Part shown: positions 1-8,494 of the stretch, piece by piece | Position numbering within the stretch: the stretch's first letter is position 1 | How the letters are laid out: every line of letters starts with the position of its first letter | DNA from: an uncultured Alphaproteobacteria bacterium | Lineage (GTDB): Bacteria; Pseudomonadota; Alphaproteobacteria; Rhodobacterales; Rhodobacteraceae | Direction: 5' to 3' | DNA: 64,000 nt | Assembly: GCA_902578545.1 (NCBI GenBank) | Contig: CACHDI010000001.1 | Coordinates: 248,001-312,000, forward strand | Made by a program: the position numbers and the translations under genes | Notes under the pieces: generated by a model | Databases searched by the model: none | What the model saw: the letters and a program-made list of their open reading frames with translations, nothing else | What the model was told of the DNA's origin: nothing

Positions 1-900
1 CCCTGTGATGGCTCTTATGTGTTGTTCAAACTGACTTATTATGCATCCACTCTGCGTCCAATGGCCTGAATTATGTACTCTAGGGGCCATTTCATTTACG
101 AGTAATTGTTTACTCTTTGTTAAAAAAAATTCTATTCCCATGGTACCAATATATTCTAAATTTCGAATTATTTTACTAGCTATAATAATAGCATCACTTG
201 CTATTGATAAACTAATATTTGCAGGTACTTTTGATTCTATTAATATACCATTTTGATGTACATTTTCTGAAGGATCATAGGCAGATATTTTTCCGTCCAT
301 GTCACGGCAAATAATTACAGACATTTCTAATTCAAAGTCGATCATTTCTTCAATGATAACAGGCACATTATTGAATTGTGAAGCAACTTTATCGATTTCC
401 TCTTTTTGGCTTATTATCTTTTGACCTTTCCCATCGTATCCAAATCGACTAGTTTTAATTACCACAGGAAGTCTAAGTTGTTTTATCCCATCAATGATAT
501 TTTCATACGATGATGCAACAACAAACTTAACTGTTTTAATTCCCATATTGTTAAGGAATTTTTTTTCATTTGTTCTATCTTGACATATTTCTAAAGATCT
601 AGAATTAGGATATACATTTTTAATTTTTTGACATACTCTTATAGTATCCAAAGGTATATTTTCAAATTCATACGTAATTACATCTACATTTTTTGCAAAA
701 TTTTTCAGATTATTTATATCATCATATTTAAAAGTACTTGATAAATTAGTTACCTGTTTAGCAGGAGCATTAAAATCTGGATCATATATATGTGTTTTAA
801 ATCCTAATTGAGAAGCTGACAAAGAAAGCATCCTACCTAGCTGGCCACCTCCTAAGATTCCTATTACACTTCCTAACGGCAATCTACTTTGTTTATTCAT
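1..900 (-). CDS. purK: PurK, N5-carboxyaminoimidazole ribonucleotide synthase (C-terminal end outside window)
   Basis: PurK is the ATP-grasp enzyme that carboxylates aminoimidazole ribonucleotide with bicarbonate in de novo purine synthesis. Translating the minus strand from the ATG at 900 gives 300 codons without a stop up to the window edge, so about 50–60 C-terminal residues lie outside. The N-terminus carries the glycine-rich ILGGGQLGRML motif, and a later VIKTSRFGYDGKGQ stretch is the ATP-grasp lysine region. The start overlaps the 3' end of purE by 8 bp, so the two genes are translationally linked and make substrate and product of consecutive steps. Confidence 0.95.
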   Translation of the reverse strand, partial: MNKQSRLPLGSVIGILGGGQLGRMLSLSASQLGFKTHIYDPDFNAPAKQVTNLSSTFKYDDINNLKNFAKNVDVITYEFENIPLDTIRVCQKIKNVYPNSRSLEICQDRTNEKKFLNNMGIKTVKFVVASSYENIIDGIKQLRLPVVIKTSRFGYDGKGQKIISQKEEIDKVASQFNNVPVIIEEMIDFELEMSVIICRDMDGKISAYDPSENVHQNGILIESKVPANISLSIASDAIIIASKIIRNLEYIGTMGIEFFLTKSKQLLVNEMAPRVHNSGHWTQSGCIISQFEQHIRAITG

Positions 901-1381
901 CTTTTGGAACCAATGGAACTTTTGAGACTTTCTTTTTATGCCAAATTGTTAATTTCTTTGATATATTTTCATTATTTAGTGCTAAAATTGAAATCGCAAA
1001 AATTGATGAATTTATCGCGCCAGGGACTCCTATTGCCATTGTTGCTACAGGACAACCTTTTGGCATTTGCACAATTGAATATAAACTGTCAATACCTGAA
1101 AGTGCTGATGATAATATAGGAACTCCAATAACTGGTAATAAAGTCTTTGATGCTACCATTCCTGGTAAATGAGCTGCGCCTCCAGCTCCGGCTATTATAA
1201 CTTTTATACTTTTTTTATGAGCATTTTTGGCATATTTAAAAAGGCGATCAGGTGTTCTGTGAGCTGAAATAATTTTTTTTTCGTATTTGATTTTAAATTC
1301 TTCTAACACATCACAAGCATATCTCATTGTTTTCCAATCGGATTGGCTACCCATAATTACACTAACTAATTTTTTTTCCAT
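893..1381 (-). CDS. purE: PurE, N5-carboxyaminoimidazole ribonucleotide mutase
   Basis: This class I PurE moves the carboxylate of N5-CAIR to carbon 4 of the imidazole, the step after PurK. The 162 residues match the usual length. The active-site motifs are GSQSDW (11–16), SAHRTP (39–44, catalytic His41) and GAGGAAHLPGM (65–75). It is the first gene of a purE–purK operon transcribed leftward and overlaps purK by 8 bp. The presence of PurK beside it supports the bacterial two-step route. Confidence 0.97.
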   Translation of the reverse strand: MEKKLVSVIMGSQSDWKTMRYACDVLEEFKIKYEKKIISAHRTPDRLFKYAKNAHKKSIKVIIAGAGGAAHLPGMVASKTLLPVIGVPILSSALSGIDSLYSIVQMPKGCPVATMAIGVPGAINSSIFAISILALNNENISKKLTIWHKKKVSKVPLVPKDE

Positions 1382-1420
1382 TTTTTCTCAAATATTTTAT
1401 AGACCAACCAATTATGAATT

Positions 1421-1442
1421 TACTATACGAATTTTTATAGTA
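1421..1442. promoter_or_regulatory. Inverted repeat in the purE / hsp20 divergent spacer
   Basis: TACTATA at 1421–1427 and its reverse complement TATAGTA at 1436–1442 are separated by 8 nt. It lies between the divergently transcribed purE and Hsp20 genes, where an operator would be expected. In such AT-rich DNA a 7-bp arm can arise by chance, so a regulatory role is only suggested. Confidence 0.25.
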
Positions 1443-1504
1443 TATATACAATTGAATTTATTGATATTACAAATATACCTTATTATTAATACTGGGAATT
1501 TTAA

Positions 1505-1921
1505 ATGGCTAGAATATCATTTGCAGCACATCCTTTTTTATTGGGTTTTGAGCAGATAGATAGGATATTAGAGAAAACTATTAAATCTAGTAATGATGGG
1601 TTTCCTCCATACAACATAGAGTTGTCTGATGATAATCATTACAAAATCACACTTGCAGTAGCTGGATTTAGTGAAGATGAGCTGGGTATAACCTTGGAAG
1701 AAAGGCAACTAATCATATCGGGAAAACAAGTTGAAAAAACTAATCAAAATACATTCATTTATAGAGGTATTGCTGCAAGACATTTTCAAAAAACATTTGT
1801 ATTGGCAGATGGAGTTGAAGTAAGTGGTGCAAGTTTAGAAAATGGTTTACTTAACGTTTTTTTATTGAGAAAAAACTTACAACCTAAAGTCAAAACAATA
1901 AAAATTAACTCTAATAATTAA
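1505..1921 (+). CDS. Small heat-shock protein, Hsp20/IbpA family
   Basis: This is an ATP-independent holdase that binds unfolding proteins in the cytoplasm. The 138 residues have a short N-terminal arm (FAAHPFLLGFEQIDR, 6–20), an alpha-crystallin domain starting at about PPYNIEL (34–40) with the hallmark NGLL near its end, and a C-terminal IKI motif (132–134) of the I-x-I type used for oligomer assembly. A GGGA ribosome-binding site lies at 1494–1497. It is divergent from purE. I saw no clear heat-shock sigma-factor promoter or ROSE-type thermometer upstream. Confidence 0.93.
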   Translation: MARISFAAHPFLLGFEQIDRILEKTIKSSNDGFPPYNIELSDDNHYKITLAVAGFSEDELGITLEERQLIISGKQVEKTNQNTFIYRGIAARHFQKTFVLADGVEVSGASLENGLLNVFLLRKNLQPKVKTIKINSNN

Positions 1922-1955
1922 ATAAGACTTTAAAAAACCAAAATTCATTAAAAAT

Positions 1956-2888
1956 TTATTTTTCTGACAAAAATTTTTCTGCTTCCAAAGCCGCCATGCA
2001 TCCCATACCTGCAGCTGTTACTGCTTGTCTATATTTGAAATCTGTAATGTCTCCAGCTGCAAAAACACCAGGTATTGAAGTTTCTGTCGAATTTGGTTTT
2101 GTAACCACATAGCCTCCATTATGTGTTTCTAATTGATTTAAAATTAGTTCGTTTGATGGTGCGTGACCTATAGCTATAAAAACACCTTTGCATGCAATTT
2201 CAATTTCTTTATTATTTTTTTGATTTTCTATTTTGATTGCTTCTACACAAAGAGGATTATCAATTCCAATTATTTCTTTCAATACACTATTCCATATTAC
2301 TTCAACTTTTGGATTATTGAACAATCTCTCTTGGAGTATTTTTTCTGCTCTTAAAGTATCTCTTCTATGTATTAATATTACTTTTTTAGCAAACTTAGTA
2401 AGAAACAAAGCTTCTTCTACGGCAGTATTTCCCCCGCCAATAACAGCAATTATTTCATTTCTAAAAAAAAATCCGTCACATGTAGCACATGCAGAAACTC
2501 CAAATCCTTTATACTTATCTTCAGATTTTAGGCCTAGCCATTTAGCTTGGGCACCAGTTGCAAGAATAATAGATTCTGCTTCATACTCATTACCATTATC
2601 CGATATGGCTAAAAATGGATATTTTTTTAGGTTTAATTTCATTATAGTATTATTAATTATGTCAGTACCTGCCGCTTTAGCATGATCTTCTAAATTAGTC
2701 ATTAAATCTGGACCTTGGATCTCTTTTTCTCCCGGCCAATTTTCTACTTCTGTTGTAATCGTAAGTTGACCCCCTGGTTGTATTCCCTGAATAAGTATAG
2801 GATCTAATAATGCTCTAGAAGCATAAACAGCTGCAGTATATCCTGCAGGCCCAGATCCAATTATTAATAACTTTGTTTTTTTTTGCAT
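1956..2888 (-). CDS. trxB: Thioredoxin-disulfide reductase
   Basis: This flavoenzyme passes electrons from NADPH through FAD and a redox disulfide to thioredoxin. The 310 residues include the FAD dinucleotide motif GSGPAG (11–16), the active-site CATC (134–137), the NADPH motif GGGNTA (151–156), and the C-terminal FAD motif in GVFAAGDITD. Length and order match low-molecular-weight TrxB. It is last in a leftward run lgt–MidA–pgeF–trxB, 31 bp after pgeF, and may share that transcript. Confidence 0.97.
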   Translation of the reverse strand: MQKKTKLLIIGSGPAGYTAAVYASRALLDPILIQGIQPGGQLTITTEVENWPGEKEIQGPDLMTNLEDHAKAAGTDIINNTIMKLNLKKYPFLAISDNGNEYEAESIILATGAQAKWLGLKSEDKYKGFGVSACATCDGFFFRNEIIAVIGGGNTAVEEALFLTKFAKKVILIHRRDTLRAEKILQERLFNNPKVEVIWNSVLKEIIGIDNPLCVEAIKIENQKNNKEIEIACKGVFIAIGHAPSNELILNQLETHNGGYVVTKPNSTETSIPGVFAAGDITDFKYRQAVTAAGMGCMAALEAEKFLSEK

Positions 2889-2919
2889 TTAACTTCTCGC
2901 ATTTTTTTCATAATTTAAT

Positions 2920-3675
2920 TTAAATTCTTATTGTAGAAATCATCCTACCACAATCACCAAGATTATTTATTTGATTTCGACGATGTGAAAAATATTTTTC
3001 TTGCTCTGAAAAAGTACACTTATTTAAAGAATGGATTTTATCTATTCCTTTTTTATTTAGTACAAATGTTATTGAACCAGGTAAATCAAAAAATATTTTT
3101 TTATTTTTATTAATAAAGAAAAAGTTTTTGAATGAAGAATTTTTATCAATAAATCTTTTATAGAATTCTATTCCGACCTCATATTTTTTTTTTTGAATAC
3201 AAGGACCTACTGCTACACAGATATTTTCCAATTTTGCTCCTAATTGTATCATATTTTCTATTGTATTTTCTATCACACCATTAAAAAAACCTTTCCACCC
3301 AGCATGTGCTGCGCCAATTATTTTTTTTTCAAAATCTCCAAAAAGTACAGGTGCGCAATCTGCAGTAAGTATTCCTAGACATATACCTTTTTTTGAAGTT
3401 ACCATAGAGTCAGCCTTGATATAATCAGATTTTATTATTTCTTTTATCTCTACTACGTTGGAGGAATGTATTTGACTTAGAATGATTAGATTAGAAGAAT
3501 TAATACCCATTTGTTGAGATACTAAAGCCCTATTTGAAACTACTGTATTTTTATTGTCACCATTTCCAAAACTACAGTTCAGACTTTTAAATTCTTTGTC
3601 TGATAAACCACCAGTTCTATCAAAAAAACCGTGTTTAAATTTTTTTAGCAAAGGTGTTGTTAAATATGGTTTCAT
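2920..3675 (-). CDS. pgeF: PgeF/YfiH-family protein (laccase-domain, multicopper-oxidase-like fold)
   Basis: Members of this family (PF02578) have been described as peptidoglycan editing factor, polyphenol oxidase and purine nucleoside phosphorylase, so the exact substrate is open. The 251 residues keep the metal-site residues at the positions seen in E. coli YfiH: His70, Cys107 (in LTADCAPVLF) and His124 (in GAAHAGWKG). The start ATG overlaps the stop of the upstream MidA-like gene by 4 bp, indicating translational coupling. This order with lgt is common in alphaproteobacteria. Confidence 0.92.
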   Translation of the reverse strand: MKPYLTTPLLKKFKHGFFDRTGGLSDKEFKSLNCSFGNGDNKNTVVSNRALVSQQMGINSSNLIILSQIHSSNVVEIKEIIKSDYIKADSMVTSKKGICLGILTADCAPVLFGDFEKKIIGAAHAGWKGFFNGVIENTIENMIQLGAKLENICVAVGPCIQKKKYEVGIEFYKRFIDKNSSFKNFFFINKNKKIFFDLPGSITFVLNKKGIDKIHSLNKCTFSEQEKYFSHRRNQINNLGDCGRMISTIRI

Positions 3676-4766
3676 TTGATCTCTAATCCAATAAGTGGAG
3701 AAGATTTTTTATTTCTAATGCCTAAAACTTTAAATAATTTTCCCATTTGATTATAATCAATCAGCCTTTTTAACGATGCAACATGCGTATCAATTTTTTC
3801 TTTTTCCATGTTCTTAGAAAGAGCTGTAAATCGCTCTTTTATACCTAAAGATTTCAAAAAATCACCTTGATTAATCAAATTTGTAACTACCAAATTATAT
3901 TCTTTTGAATAATTTTTTATAGCTTCAAAGTTTACCAAACTACTTAGATCGCTTTCTCCTTGGTATTTAAGTGGATCAGAATATTTGTGATTTTTTACTG
4001 ATTGTAAAGTATTACCTATGTTATTATTTTTACCGTAATCAATAATCAAACAAGCACCTAAATTTTTTTTCAAGTGTTTGGATATAAATAGTATGTTTTT
4101 TTTAATTTCCGAAGAAATTTCATAAATTTGATTTTCTTTCTGTTTAAAAGAATTCAATTCTTGAGGCAAAGTCGTAACTTTTTTTAGTCTAAAGCAAAAT
4201 TCGTCACTTTTTGTATTATTGTAGTCCTTCAAAGATACTATAATTTCCATCCATTTATTTTTTTTAAATACAAACTGTTTTATGGGTAGGGCATCAAAAA
4301 ACTCATTTGCAATAATAATGGTGGGGATGTTGGGTAGGTTACTTAAATTTTTTTTCCAATTAATAGGATAGCCTTTGAGAACTTGTTTTTGTAATTTTTG
4401 CAAGGAAGGTGATATTTCTATTAATGTAATTTTTAACGCTTTATGAAACTCTGAGATACTTTTAGTTACTCTTAATATGTCTTCCATTAATGTTCCGTTA
4501 CCAGGACCTAACTCTACTAATGAAAATTCAGGTGGTTTATTATGATCCATCCAAGCTTGAACTACCCATAATCCTATAAGCTCACCAAACATTTGAGATA
4601 TTTCTGGGCTTGTTATGAAATCTCCTTTGAAACCAATGGGGTATTGTTTTGTGTAATAACCGTATTTTGGATGCGTCATACACATTTTCATATACTCAGA
4701 TAAACTTATCCCTTTTTTTTTTAAAATTGCCTCTTTGATCAATTTATTGAGATTAATTTTTTCCAT
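3672..4766 (-). CDS. SAM-dependent methyltransferase, MidA/NDUFAF7 family
   Basis: Homologues of this family (PF02636) include mitochondrial NDUFAF7, which methylates an arginine of a complex I subunit. The bacterial target is usually unproven. The 364 residues contain the SAM-binding motif VELGPGNGTLMEDIL (84–98), preceded by the family motif GDFITSPEISQMFGE (48–62) and followed by NEFFDALP. It sits 3 bp after lgt and overlaps pgeF by 4 bp, so it is the middle gene of a tight operon. Family assignment is firm; substrate is inferred only. Confidence 0.9.
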   Translation of the reverse strand: MEKINLNKLIKEAILKKKGISLSEYMKMCMTHPKYGYYTKQYPIGFKGDFITSPEISQMFGELIGLWVVQAWMDHNKPPEFSLVELGPGNGTLMEDILRVTKSISEFHKALKITLIEISPSLQKLQKQVLKGYPINWKKNLSNLPNIPTIIIANEFFDALPIKQFVFKKNKWMEIIVSLKDYNNTKSDEFCFRLKKVTTLPQELNSFKQKENQIYEISSEIKKNILFISKHLKKNLGACLIIDYGKNNNIGNTLQSVKNHKYSDPLKYQGESDLSSLVNFEAIKNYSKEYNLVVTNLINQGDFLKSLGIKERFTALSKNMEKEKIDTHVASLKRLIDYNQMGKLFKVLGIRNKKSSPLIGLEIK

Positions 4767-4769
4767 AAA

Positions 4770-5672
4770 CTAAGAAATTTTTTTGTTTGTTTTTTTGAAT
4801 GAAAGTATAATGAAAATAAGTCCAATTACTAGCATTGGTAAAGAAAGTACTTGTCCCATTGAAAACCCCAAGTTTTGTGAAAACAGTAAAATATACCCAT
4901 TTGGATTTATTGTTGTAATATACTGAGGATCAGCTTCTCTAAAAAATTCCACAAAAATTCTGGCTAAACCATAGCCAAAGAAAAAAGTTCCCATTATCCT
5001 TCCTGGATATTTAAGTAACTTAAAAAAATAAACAAAAATTATAAGAATTATACCTAAAAATAATCCTTCTAAAGCAGCTTCATAAAGTTGGGAGGGGTGT
5101 CTAATGCAAATTTCTGATTCCCAATTTTTAGGACAAATATTTGCTGGAAATTTTGTAAATTCCATACCTAAAAAAAATGTTGTTGGTTTTCCCCAAAGTT
5201 CTTGATTTACAAAATTTGCTAAACGTCCCAAAAAAAGTCCTGGAGGGGTACTTACAGCAATTATATCTCCCATAGGTAAAATTGATATTTTATTTCTAAT
5301 GCAGTAATATAAGGCACCTAAGACCACACCAATGAACCCTCCATGAAATGACATACCACCTTCCCACAAATAAAAGATACTTATTGGTGAACTAATATAA
5401 AAAGAAGGGTTATAGAACAAAACATAACCCATTCGACCACCTAAAATTATTCCAAGTATTAGGTATGTCATCAAATCTTCAACATCTTTAGTATTTAATG
5501 GACTTTTTTCATGCCAGAGGGATTGTTTTTTGGTTAAAGAATAAATTAAATACCAAGCACAGATAATACCGAATATATATGATAAAGAATACCAAGTAAG
5601 GGATAAATTAATATCAAAAATTCGAAAAGATAAAGCATTGGGATTTAAAAAGTCTGGAAATCTTAAATACAT
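4770..5672 (-). CDS. lgt: Prolipoprotein diacylglyceryl transferase
   Basis: Lgt moves diacylglycerol from phosphatidylglycerol onto the lipobox cysteine of prolipoproteins in the inner membrane. The 300 residues form about seven membrane segments. Conserved motifs are MSFHGGFIG (107–115), GRLANFVNQELWG (149–161, the Lgt signature with Ala for the usual Gly) and RHPSQLYEA (191–199). It heads the leftward operon lgt–MidA–pgeF. The LptM-like lipoprotein at 39763 in this window is a likely substrate. Confidence 0.96.
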   Translation of the reverse strand: MYLRFPDFLNPNALSFRIFDINLSLTWYSLSYIFGIICAWYLIYSLTKKQSLWHEKSPLNTKDVEDLMTYLILGIILGGRMGYVLFYNPSFYISSPISIFYLWEGGMSFHGGFIGVVLGALYYCIRNKISILPMGDIIAVSTPPGLFLGRLANFVNQELWGKPTTFFLGMEFTKFPANICPKNWESEICIRHPSQLYEAALEGLFLGIILIIFVYFFKLLKYPGRIMGTFFFGYGLARIFVEFFREADPQYITTINPNGYILLFSQNLGFSMGQVLSLPMLVIGLIFIILSFKKTNKKIS

Positions 5673-5767
5673 AAGAAATTTAATCTCTTGTCTTTTATTT
5701 ATTTATTATTAATTAATATCTATCTATCATATTCTTATCGGAAAATTCTAGTATCATAGGATTCAAA

Positions 5768-6046
5768 ATGCAAAGCAGAAATCAAATTATTGATGATTTA
5801 TCAAAACTTATTACAAATGCATTTGGTTTAGCTCAGAATGCCACTGGAGAAATTGAAAATGCAGTGAAAGGCCTTTTAGATCGGTATTTAGCAGATAAAG
5901 GTTTGGTAACAAGGGAAGAGTATGAAGTACTTAAAGAAATGCACTCTGAATTGAAAAACGAAGTACATTCCTTGAGGAAAGAATTAAATACACTCAAACC
6001 TAAAACAAGATCTATTAAAGCTAATACTTCAAATAAAAATAAATAA
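5768..6046 (+). CDS. ubiK: UbiK-family accessory factor (BMFP / YqiC-like coiled coil)
   Basis: UbiK (PF04380) is a small trimeric coiled-coil protein that helps ubiquinone assembly in E. coli. Other members are described as membrane-fusogenic. The 92 residues have the N-terminal signature around DDLSKLITNAFGLAQNA and a C-terminal coiled coil with the conserved REEYEVLKEMHSELKNEV stretch, then a lysine-rich tail. It is transcribed alone, divergent from lgt, as in other alphaproteobacteria. Confidence 0.82.
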   Translation: MQSRNQIIDDLSKLITNAFGLAQNATGEIENAVKGLLDRYLADKGLVTREEYEVLKEMHSELKNEVHSLRKELNTLKPKTRSIKANTSNKNK

Positions 6047-6104
6047 ATCAGCTAATTTAAGTTTATATTATCTCTTAAAATTTACTTAACTTTTCAACAT
6101 TTTG

Positions 6105-6113
6105 TGTTATAAT
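6105..6113 (+). promoter_or_regulatory. Candidate extended -10 promoter for the YbjN gene
   Basis: TGTTATAAT carries a perfect TATAAT at 6108–6113 and the upstream TG of an extended -10 element, 50 bp before the ATG at 6164. The -35 region is poor (CTTAAC at 6085–6090, 17-bp spacer). It would drive the YbjN gene and perhaps proC. No transcript data are available here. Confidence 0.45.
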
Positions 6114-6163
6114 TTAAATAAGATACTACAAATTGTTTTAGTAAATTTATAAAAAATCAAATT

Positions 6164-6667
6164 ATGAATGTTCAGGAAGATTTGAAAAAATACTTTGAAG
6201 CTAACCCAATTTCTAAATTTAAACATTTGGCACAAATTAAAAGTTGGGAATTAGTAAATGACACTTTTCTTTCTACCTCTTTTTATGTTGAAGGAATATG
6301 GAAAAATTATCTATATTCTTTTCTGTGGTTAGAAAAAGATCAACTGCTCAAATTGACTTGTGAATATAATTTTAATTTACCTAAAAATAAAAATACTTCT
6401 TTTTATAGGACACTGAATCTTGCAAATGAAAGATGTGGAGAAGGATATTTTACTTTTTGTGAAAATGAGCAAGTCTTAGTATTTCATAATCAATATAAAG
6501 GAACAGATGCATTAGAAATTGAAAACAAACGTACAAAAGAGATTATTTTTGAAACTACTTCTATAATGGATGAACTTTATCCTGTATTTCAACTAATATC
6601 TTGGGGTAATGAAAGCCCGGATGTGGCCATTAAGTTAGCCAGTTATCATTCATCTGGTTTTAATTAA
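6164..6667 (+). CDS. YbjN domain-containing protein
   Basis: YbjN-type proteins (PF10722) resemble type III secretion chaperones in fold and have no settled function; in alphaproteobacteria a single copy often sits beside proC. The 167 residues show the family's features: an N-terminal segment, the VEGIWKNYLYSFLWLEKDQLLKL strand region, LNLANERCGEGYF, and a C-terminal YPVFQLISWGNESPDVA segment. It lies 68 bp before proC on the same strand. The family call rests on this pattern and the context. Confidence 0.8.
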   Translation: MNVQEDLKKYFEANPISKFKHLAQIKSWELVNDTFLSTSFYVEGIWKNYLYSFLWLEKDQLLKLTCEYNFNLPKNKNTSFYRTLNLANERCGEGYFTFCENEQVLVFHNQYKGTDALEIENKRTKEIIFETTSIMDELYPVFQLISWGNESPDVAIKLASYHSSGFN

Positions 6668-6735
6668 ATCACAAAAAAATTGGATAGAATGAATTTCTTA
6701 TTTAATATATTCTTTTACTAAAAAGAGTGAATAAA

Positions 6736-7545
6736 ATGAATAATGTATTGATTGTAGGTGCTGGTAACATGGGTGAGGCAATGCTTAAGGGCTGGTTAAA
6801 AGCCAATAACATGTTAAAGCAAGTTTATGTTCGAGAACCAGATCCTTCTAATTGGCTAAAAAAAATACATAACGAAAAAAAAATCCTTCTAAATCCATCA
6901 AATATAGAAGGAAAAATAGATGTTGGTATTTTTGCTGTAAAACCTCAAGTTGCAGAAAAAGTTATTTTAGATACCAAAATCGACCTTTCAAAAGAATCTT
7001 TTATTATAAGTGTAATTGCTGGAAAAGATTTTAATTTTTTTGATAAAGTTTTTGATGTACCCTATCCGGTTGTTAGAGTCATGCCAAACACACCAGTCGC
7101 CATTGAACAAGGAGTATCTGCGATTATTGGCAATAGTTTTTCTTCATTATCACAAGTTAATTGGACTGAGGAACTTTTTAATAATTTAGGAAAAACAGTC
7201 ATTCTTGAAAAAGAAAGTCAAATAGATGCAGTAACTGCGATATCAGGTTCAGGCCCAGCTTATATTTTCAATTTTGCAGAAACAGTTATTGAAATTGGTA
7301 AAGAATTAGGTCTACCTGAACAAATATCAAAGAAAATTGTTTTACAAACAATTGTTGGTGCAGGTCTTCTGGCTAATAATAGTGATAAAACACCTTCTAA
7401 ATTGAGAGAAAATGTAACTAGTCCTAACGGCACTACTCAAGCAGCCTTAAATATTTTAATGGATGAAAAAAATGGATGGCACGGAATAATAAAGAATGCT
7501 GTATTTGCTGCTCATAAAAGAAGTAAAATTTTAGCAAAAAATTGA
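6736..7545 (+). CDS. proC: Pyrroline-5-carboxylate reductase
   Basis: ProC reduces 1-pyrroline-5-carboxylate to proline with NAD(P)H. I chose the ATG at 6736 over an in-frame GTG at 6727 because AAAAGAG at 6721–6727 is well placed as its ribosome-binding site. The 269 residues begin MNNVLIVGAGNMGEAM with the Rossmann motif GAGNMG, contain VRVMPNTPVAIEQG, and carry the P5CR signature SGSGPAY followed by LRENVTSPNGTTQAAL. Length and motifs are standard. Confidence 0.95.
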   Translation: MNNVLIVGAGNMGEAMLKGWLKANNMLKQVYVREPDPSNWLKKIHNEKKILLNPSNIEGKIDVGIFAVKPQVAEKVILDTKIDLSKESFIISVIAGKDFNFFDKVFDVPYPVVRVMPNTPVAIEQGVSAIIGNSFSSLSQVNWTEELFNNLGKTVILEKESQIDAVTAISGSGPAYIFNFAETVIEIGKELGLPEQISKKIVLQTIVGAGLLANNSDKTPSKLRENVTSPNGTTQAALNILMDEKNGWHGIIKNAVFAAHKRSKILAKN

Positions 7546-7562
7546 ATTAATTGGAAGAAAAA

Positions 7563-7907
7563 ATGTTGAATTTCATAGACTTTGATGCTTTTCAGAATGT
7601 TGAAATGAGAGTTGGAGAAATTACAAGAGCAGAACCATATCCTGAAGCAAGAAAACCTGCGATTAAATTATGGATAAATTTTGGGCCAATTATAGGAGAA
7701 AAAAAATCCTCAGCTCAAATTACTGATCACTATAAGCCACAAACATTGATAGGTAAAAAAGTTCTAGCTGTAATGAATCTTAAACCAAGACAAATTGGAA
7801 ATTTTATCTCTGAAGTTTTAGTATTAGGTGTTCCTGATGTAAAGGATAAAGGAGTTATATTAGTAGTCCCAGACCAAGATACTAAGATTGGTAGTCGTTT
7901 ATATTAG
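7563..7907 (+). CDS. CsaA / Trbp111-like tRNA-binding protein
   Basis: The 114 residues form a single OB-fold tRNA-binding domain (PF01588), as in CsaA of Bacillus and Trbp111. The start at 7563 follows GGAAGA at 7553–7558; an upstream in-frame TTG at 7551 is less likely. Diagnostic residues are the VEMRVGEI and [11 protein letters not shown] strands, SSAQIT, and [20 protein letters not shown]. The family has been proposed to act as a chaperone, but tRNA binding is the shared property. Its 3' end overlaps the convergent tdk gene by 26 bp. Confidence 0.88.
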   Translation: MLNFIDFDAFQNVEMRVGEITRAEPYPEARKPAIKLWINFGPIIGEKKSSAQITDHYKPQTLIGKKVLAVMNLKPRQIGNFISEVLVLGVPDVKDKGVILVVPDQDTKIGSRLY

Positions 7908-8484
7908 CATTTTCTATTTCTTCACACCAATGCAATCTACAAAGTGAAATGTAACTTTCATTCCCACCAATTTGGATTTGTTGTCCTTTTGTAATTACTT
8001 TACCTTCTTCATTTAAACGTGCAACCATGGTAGCTTTTTTTCCACAATGACAAATTGTCTTTATTTCTCTCATTTCGTCAGCTATTGACAAAAGTACAAG
8101 TGATCCTGGGAATAGTTCGCCTTGAAAATCAACTCTTAAACCATAGCATAAAACTGGGATATTGAGATTATCAACTACTTTTGCAAGTTGCCAAACTTGT
8201 TCTTTTGATAAAAATTGTGCTTCATCTAAGAGTATGCAATTCAATTTTTTTTTTTCTACAGTTTTTTTTATCATTAAAAACAAGTTATCTTGGGAATCAA
8301 AAAGATTTGCTTTCTCCTCAATTCCTATTCTACTTACAATTTTAGAATATCCAGCTCTATTATCTAATTTTGCAGTTATTAAGAATGGTTCCATTCCCCT
8401 TTCTCTATAGTTGTAAGCAGCTTGTAATAAGATAGTTGATTTACCTGCATTCATTGTAGAATAATAAAAGTATAATTTTGCCAT
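7882..8484 (-). CDS. tdk: Thymidine kinase (type II)
   Basis: This enzyme phosphorylates thymidine in the salvage route to dTTP. The 200 residues have the phosphate-binding loop [10 protein letters not shown] (8–17), DEAQF (87–91) with catalytic Glu88, and a zinc site formed by Cys145, Cys147, Cys182 and His185. It follows carB by 10 bp on the same strand, so the two probably share a transcript. Its 3' end overlaps the convergent CsaA-like gene by 26 bp. Confidence 0.96.
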   Translation of the reverse strand: MAKLYFYYSTMNAGKSTILLQAAYNYRERGMEPFLITAKLDNRAGYSKIVSRIGIEEKANLFDSQDNLFLMIKKTVEKKKLNCILLDEAQFLSKEQVWQLAKVVDNLNIPVLCYGLRVDFQGELFPGSLVLLSIADEMREIKTICHCGKKATMVARLNEEGKVITKGQQIQIGGNESYISLCRLHWCEEIENANINDYQS

Positions 8485-8494
8485 TTTATTCTTT

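Noticed and set aside
1-900. purK as a truncated pseudogene
   Set aside because: The frame is open without a stop to position 1; it is cut only by the window edge.
1382-1504. A ROSE-type RNA thermometer before hsp20
   Set aside because: The GGGA ribosome-binding site has no convincing pairing partner in the leader and the conserved anti-Shine-Dalgarno motif is absent.
2233-2685. A 150-codon plus-strand frame opposite trxB
   Set aside because: It is a shadow of trxB, with no ribosome-binding site or family resemblance. The same holds for other long frames opposite carB, dapE, the thiolase and the RelA/SpoT-type gene.
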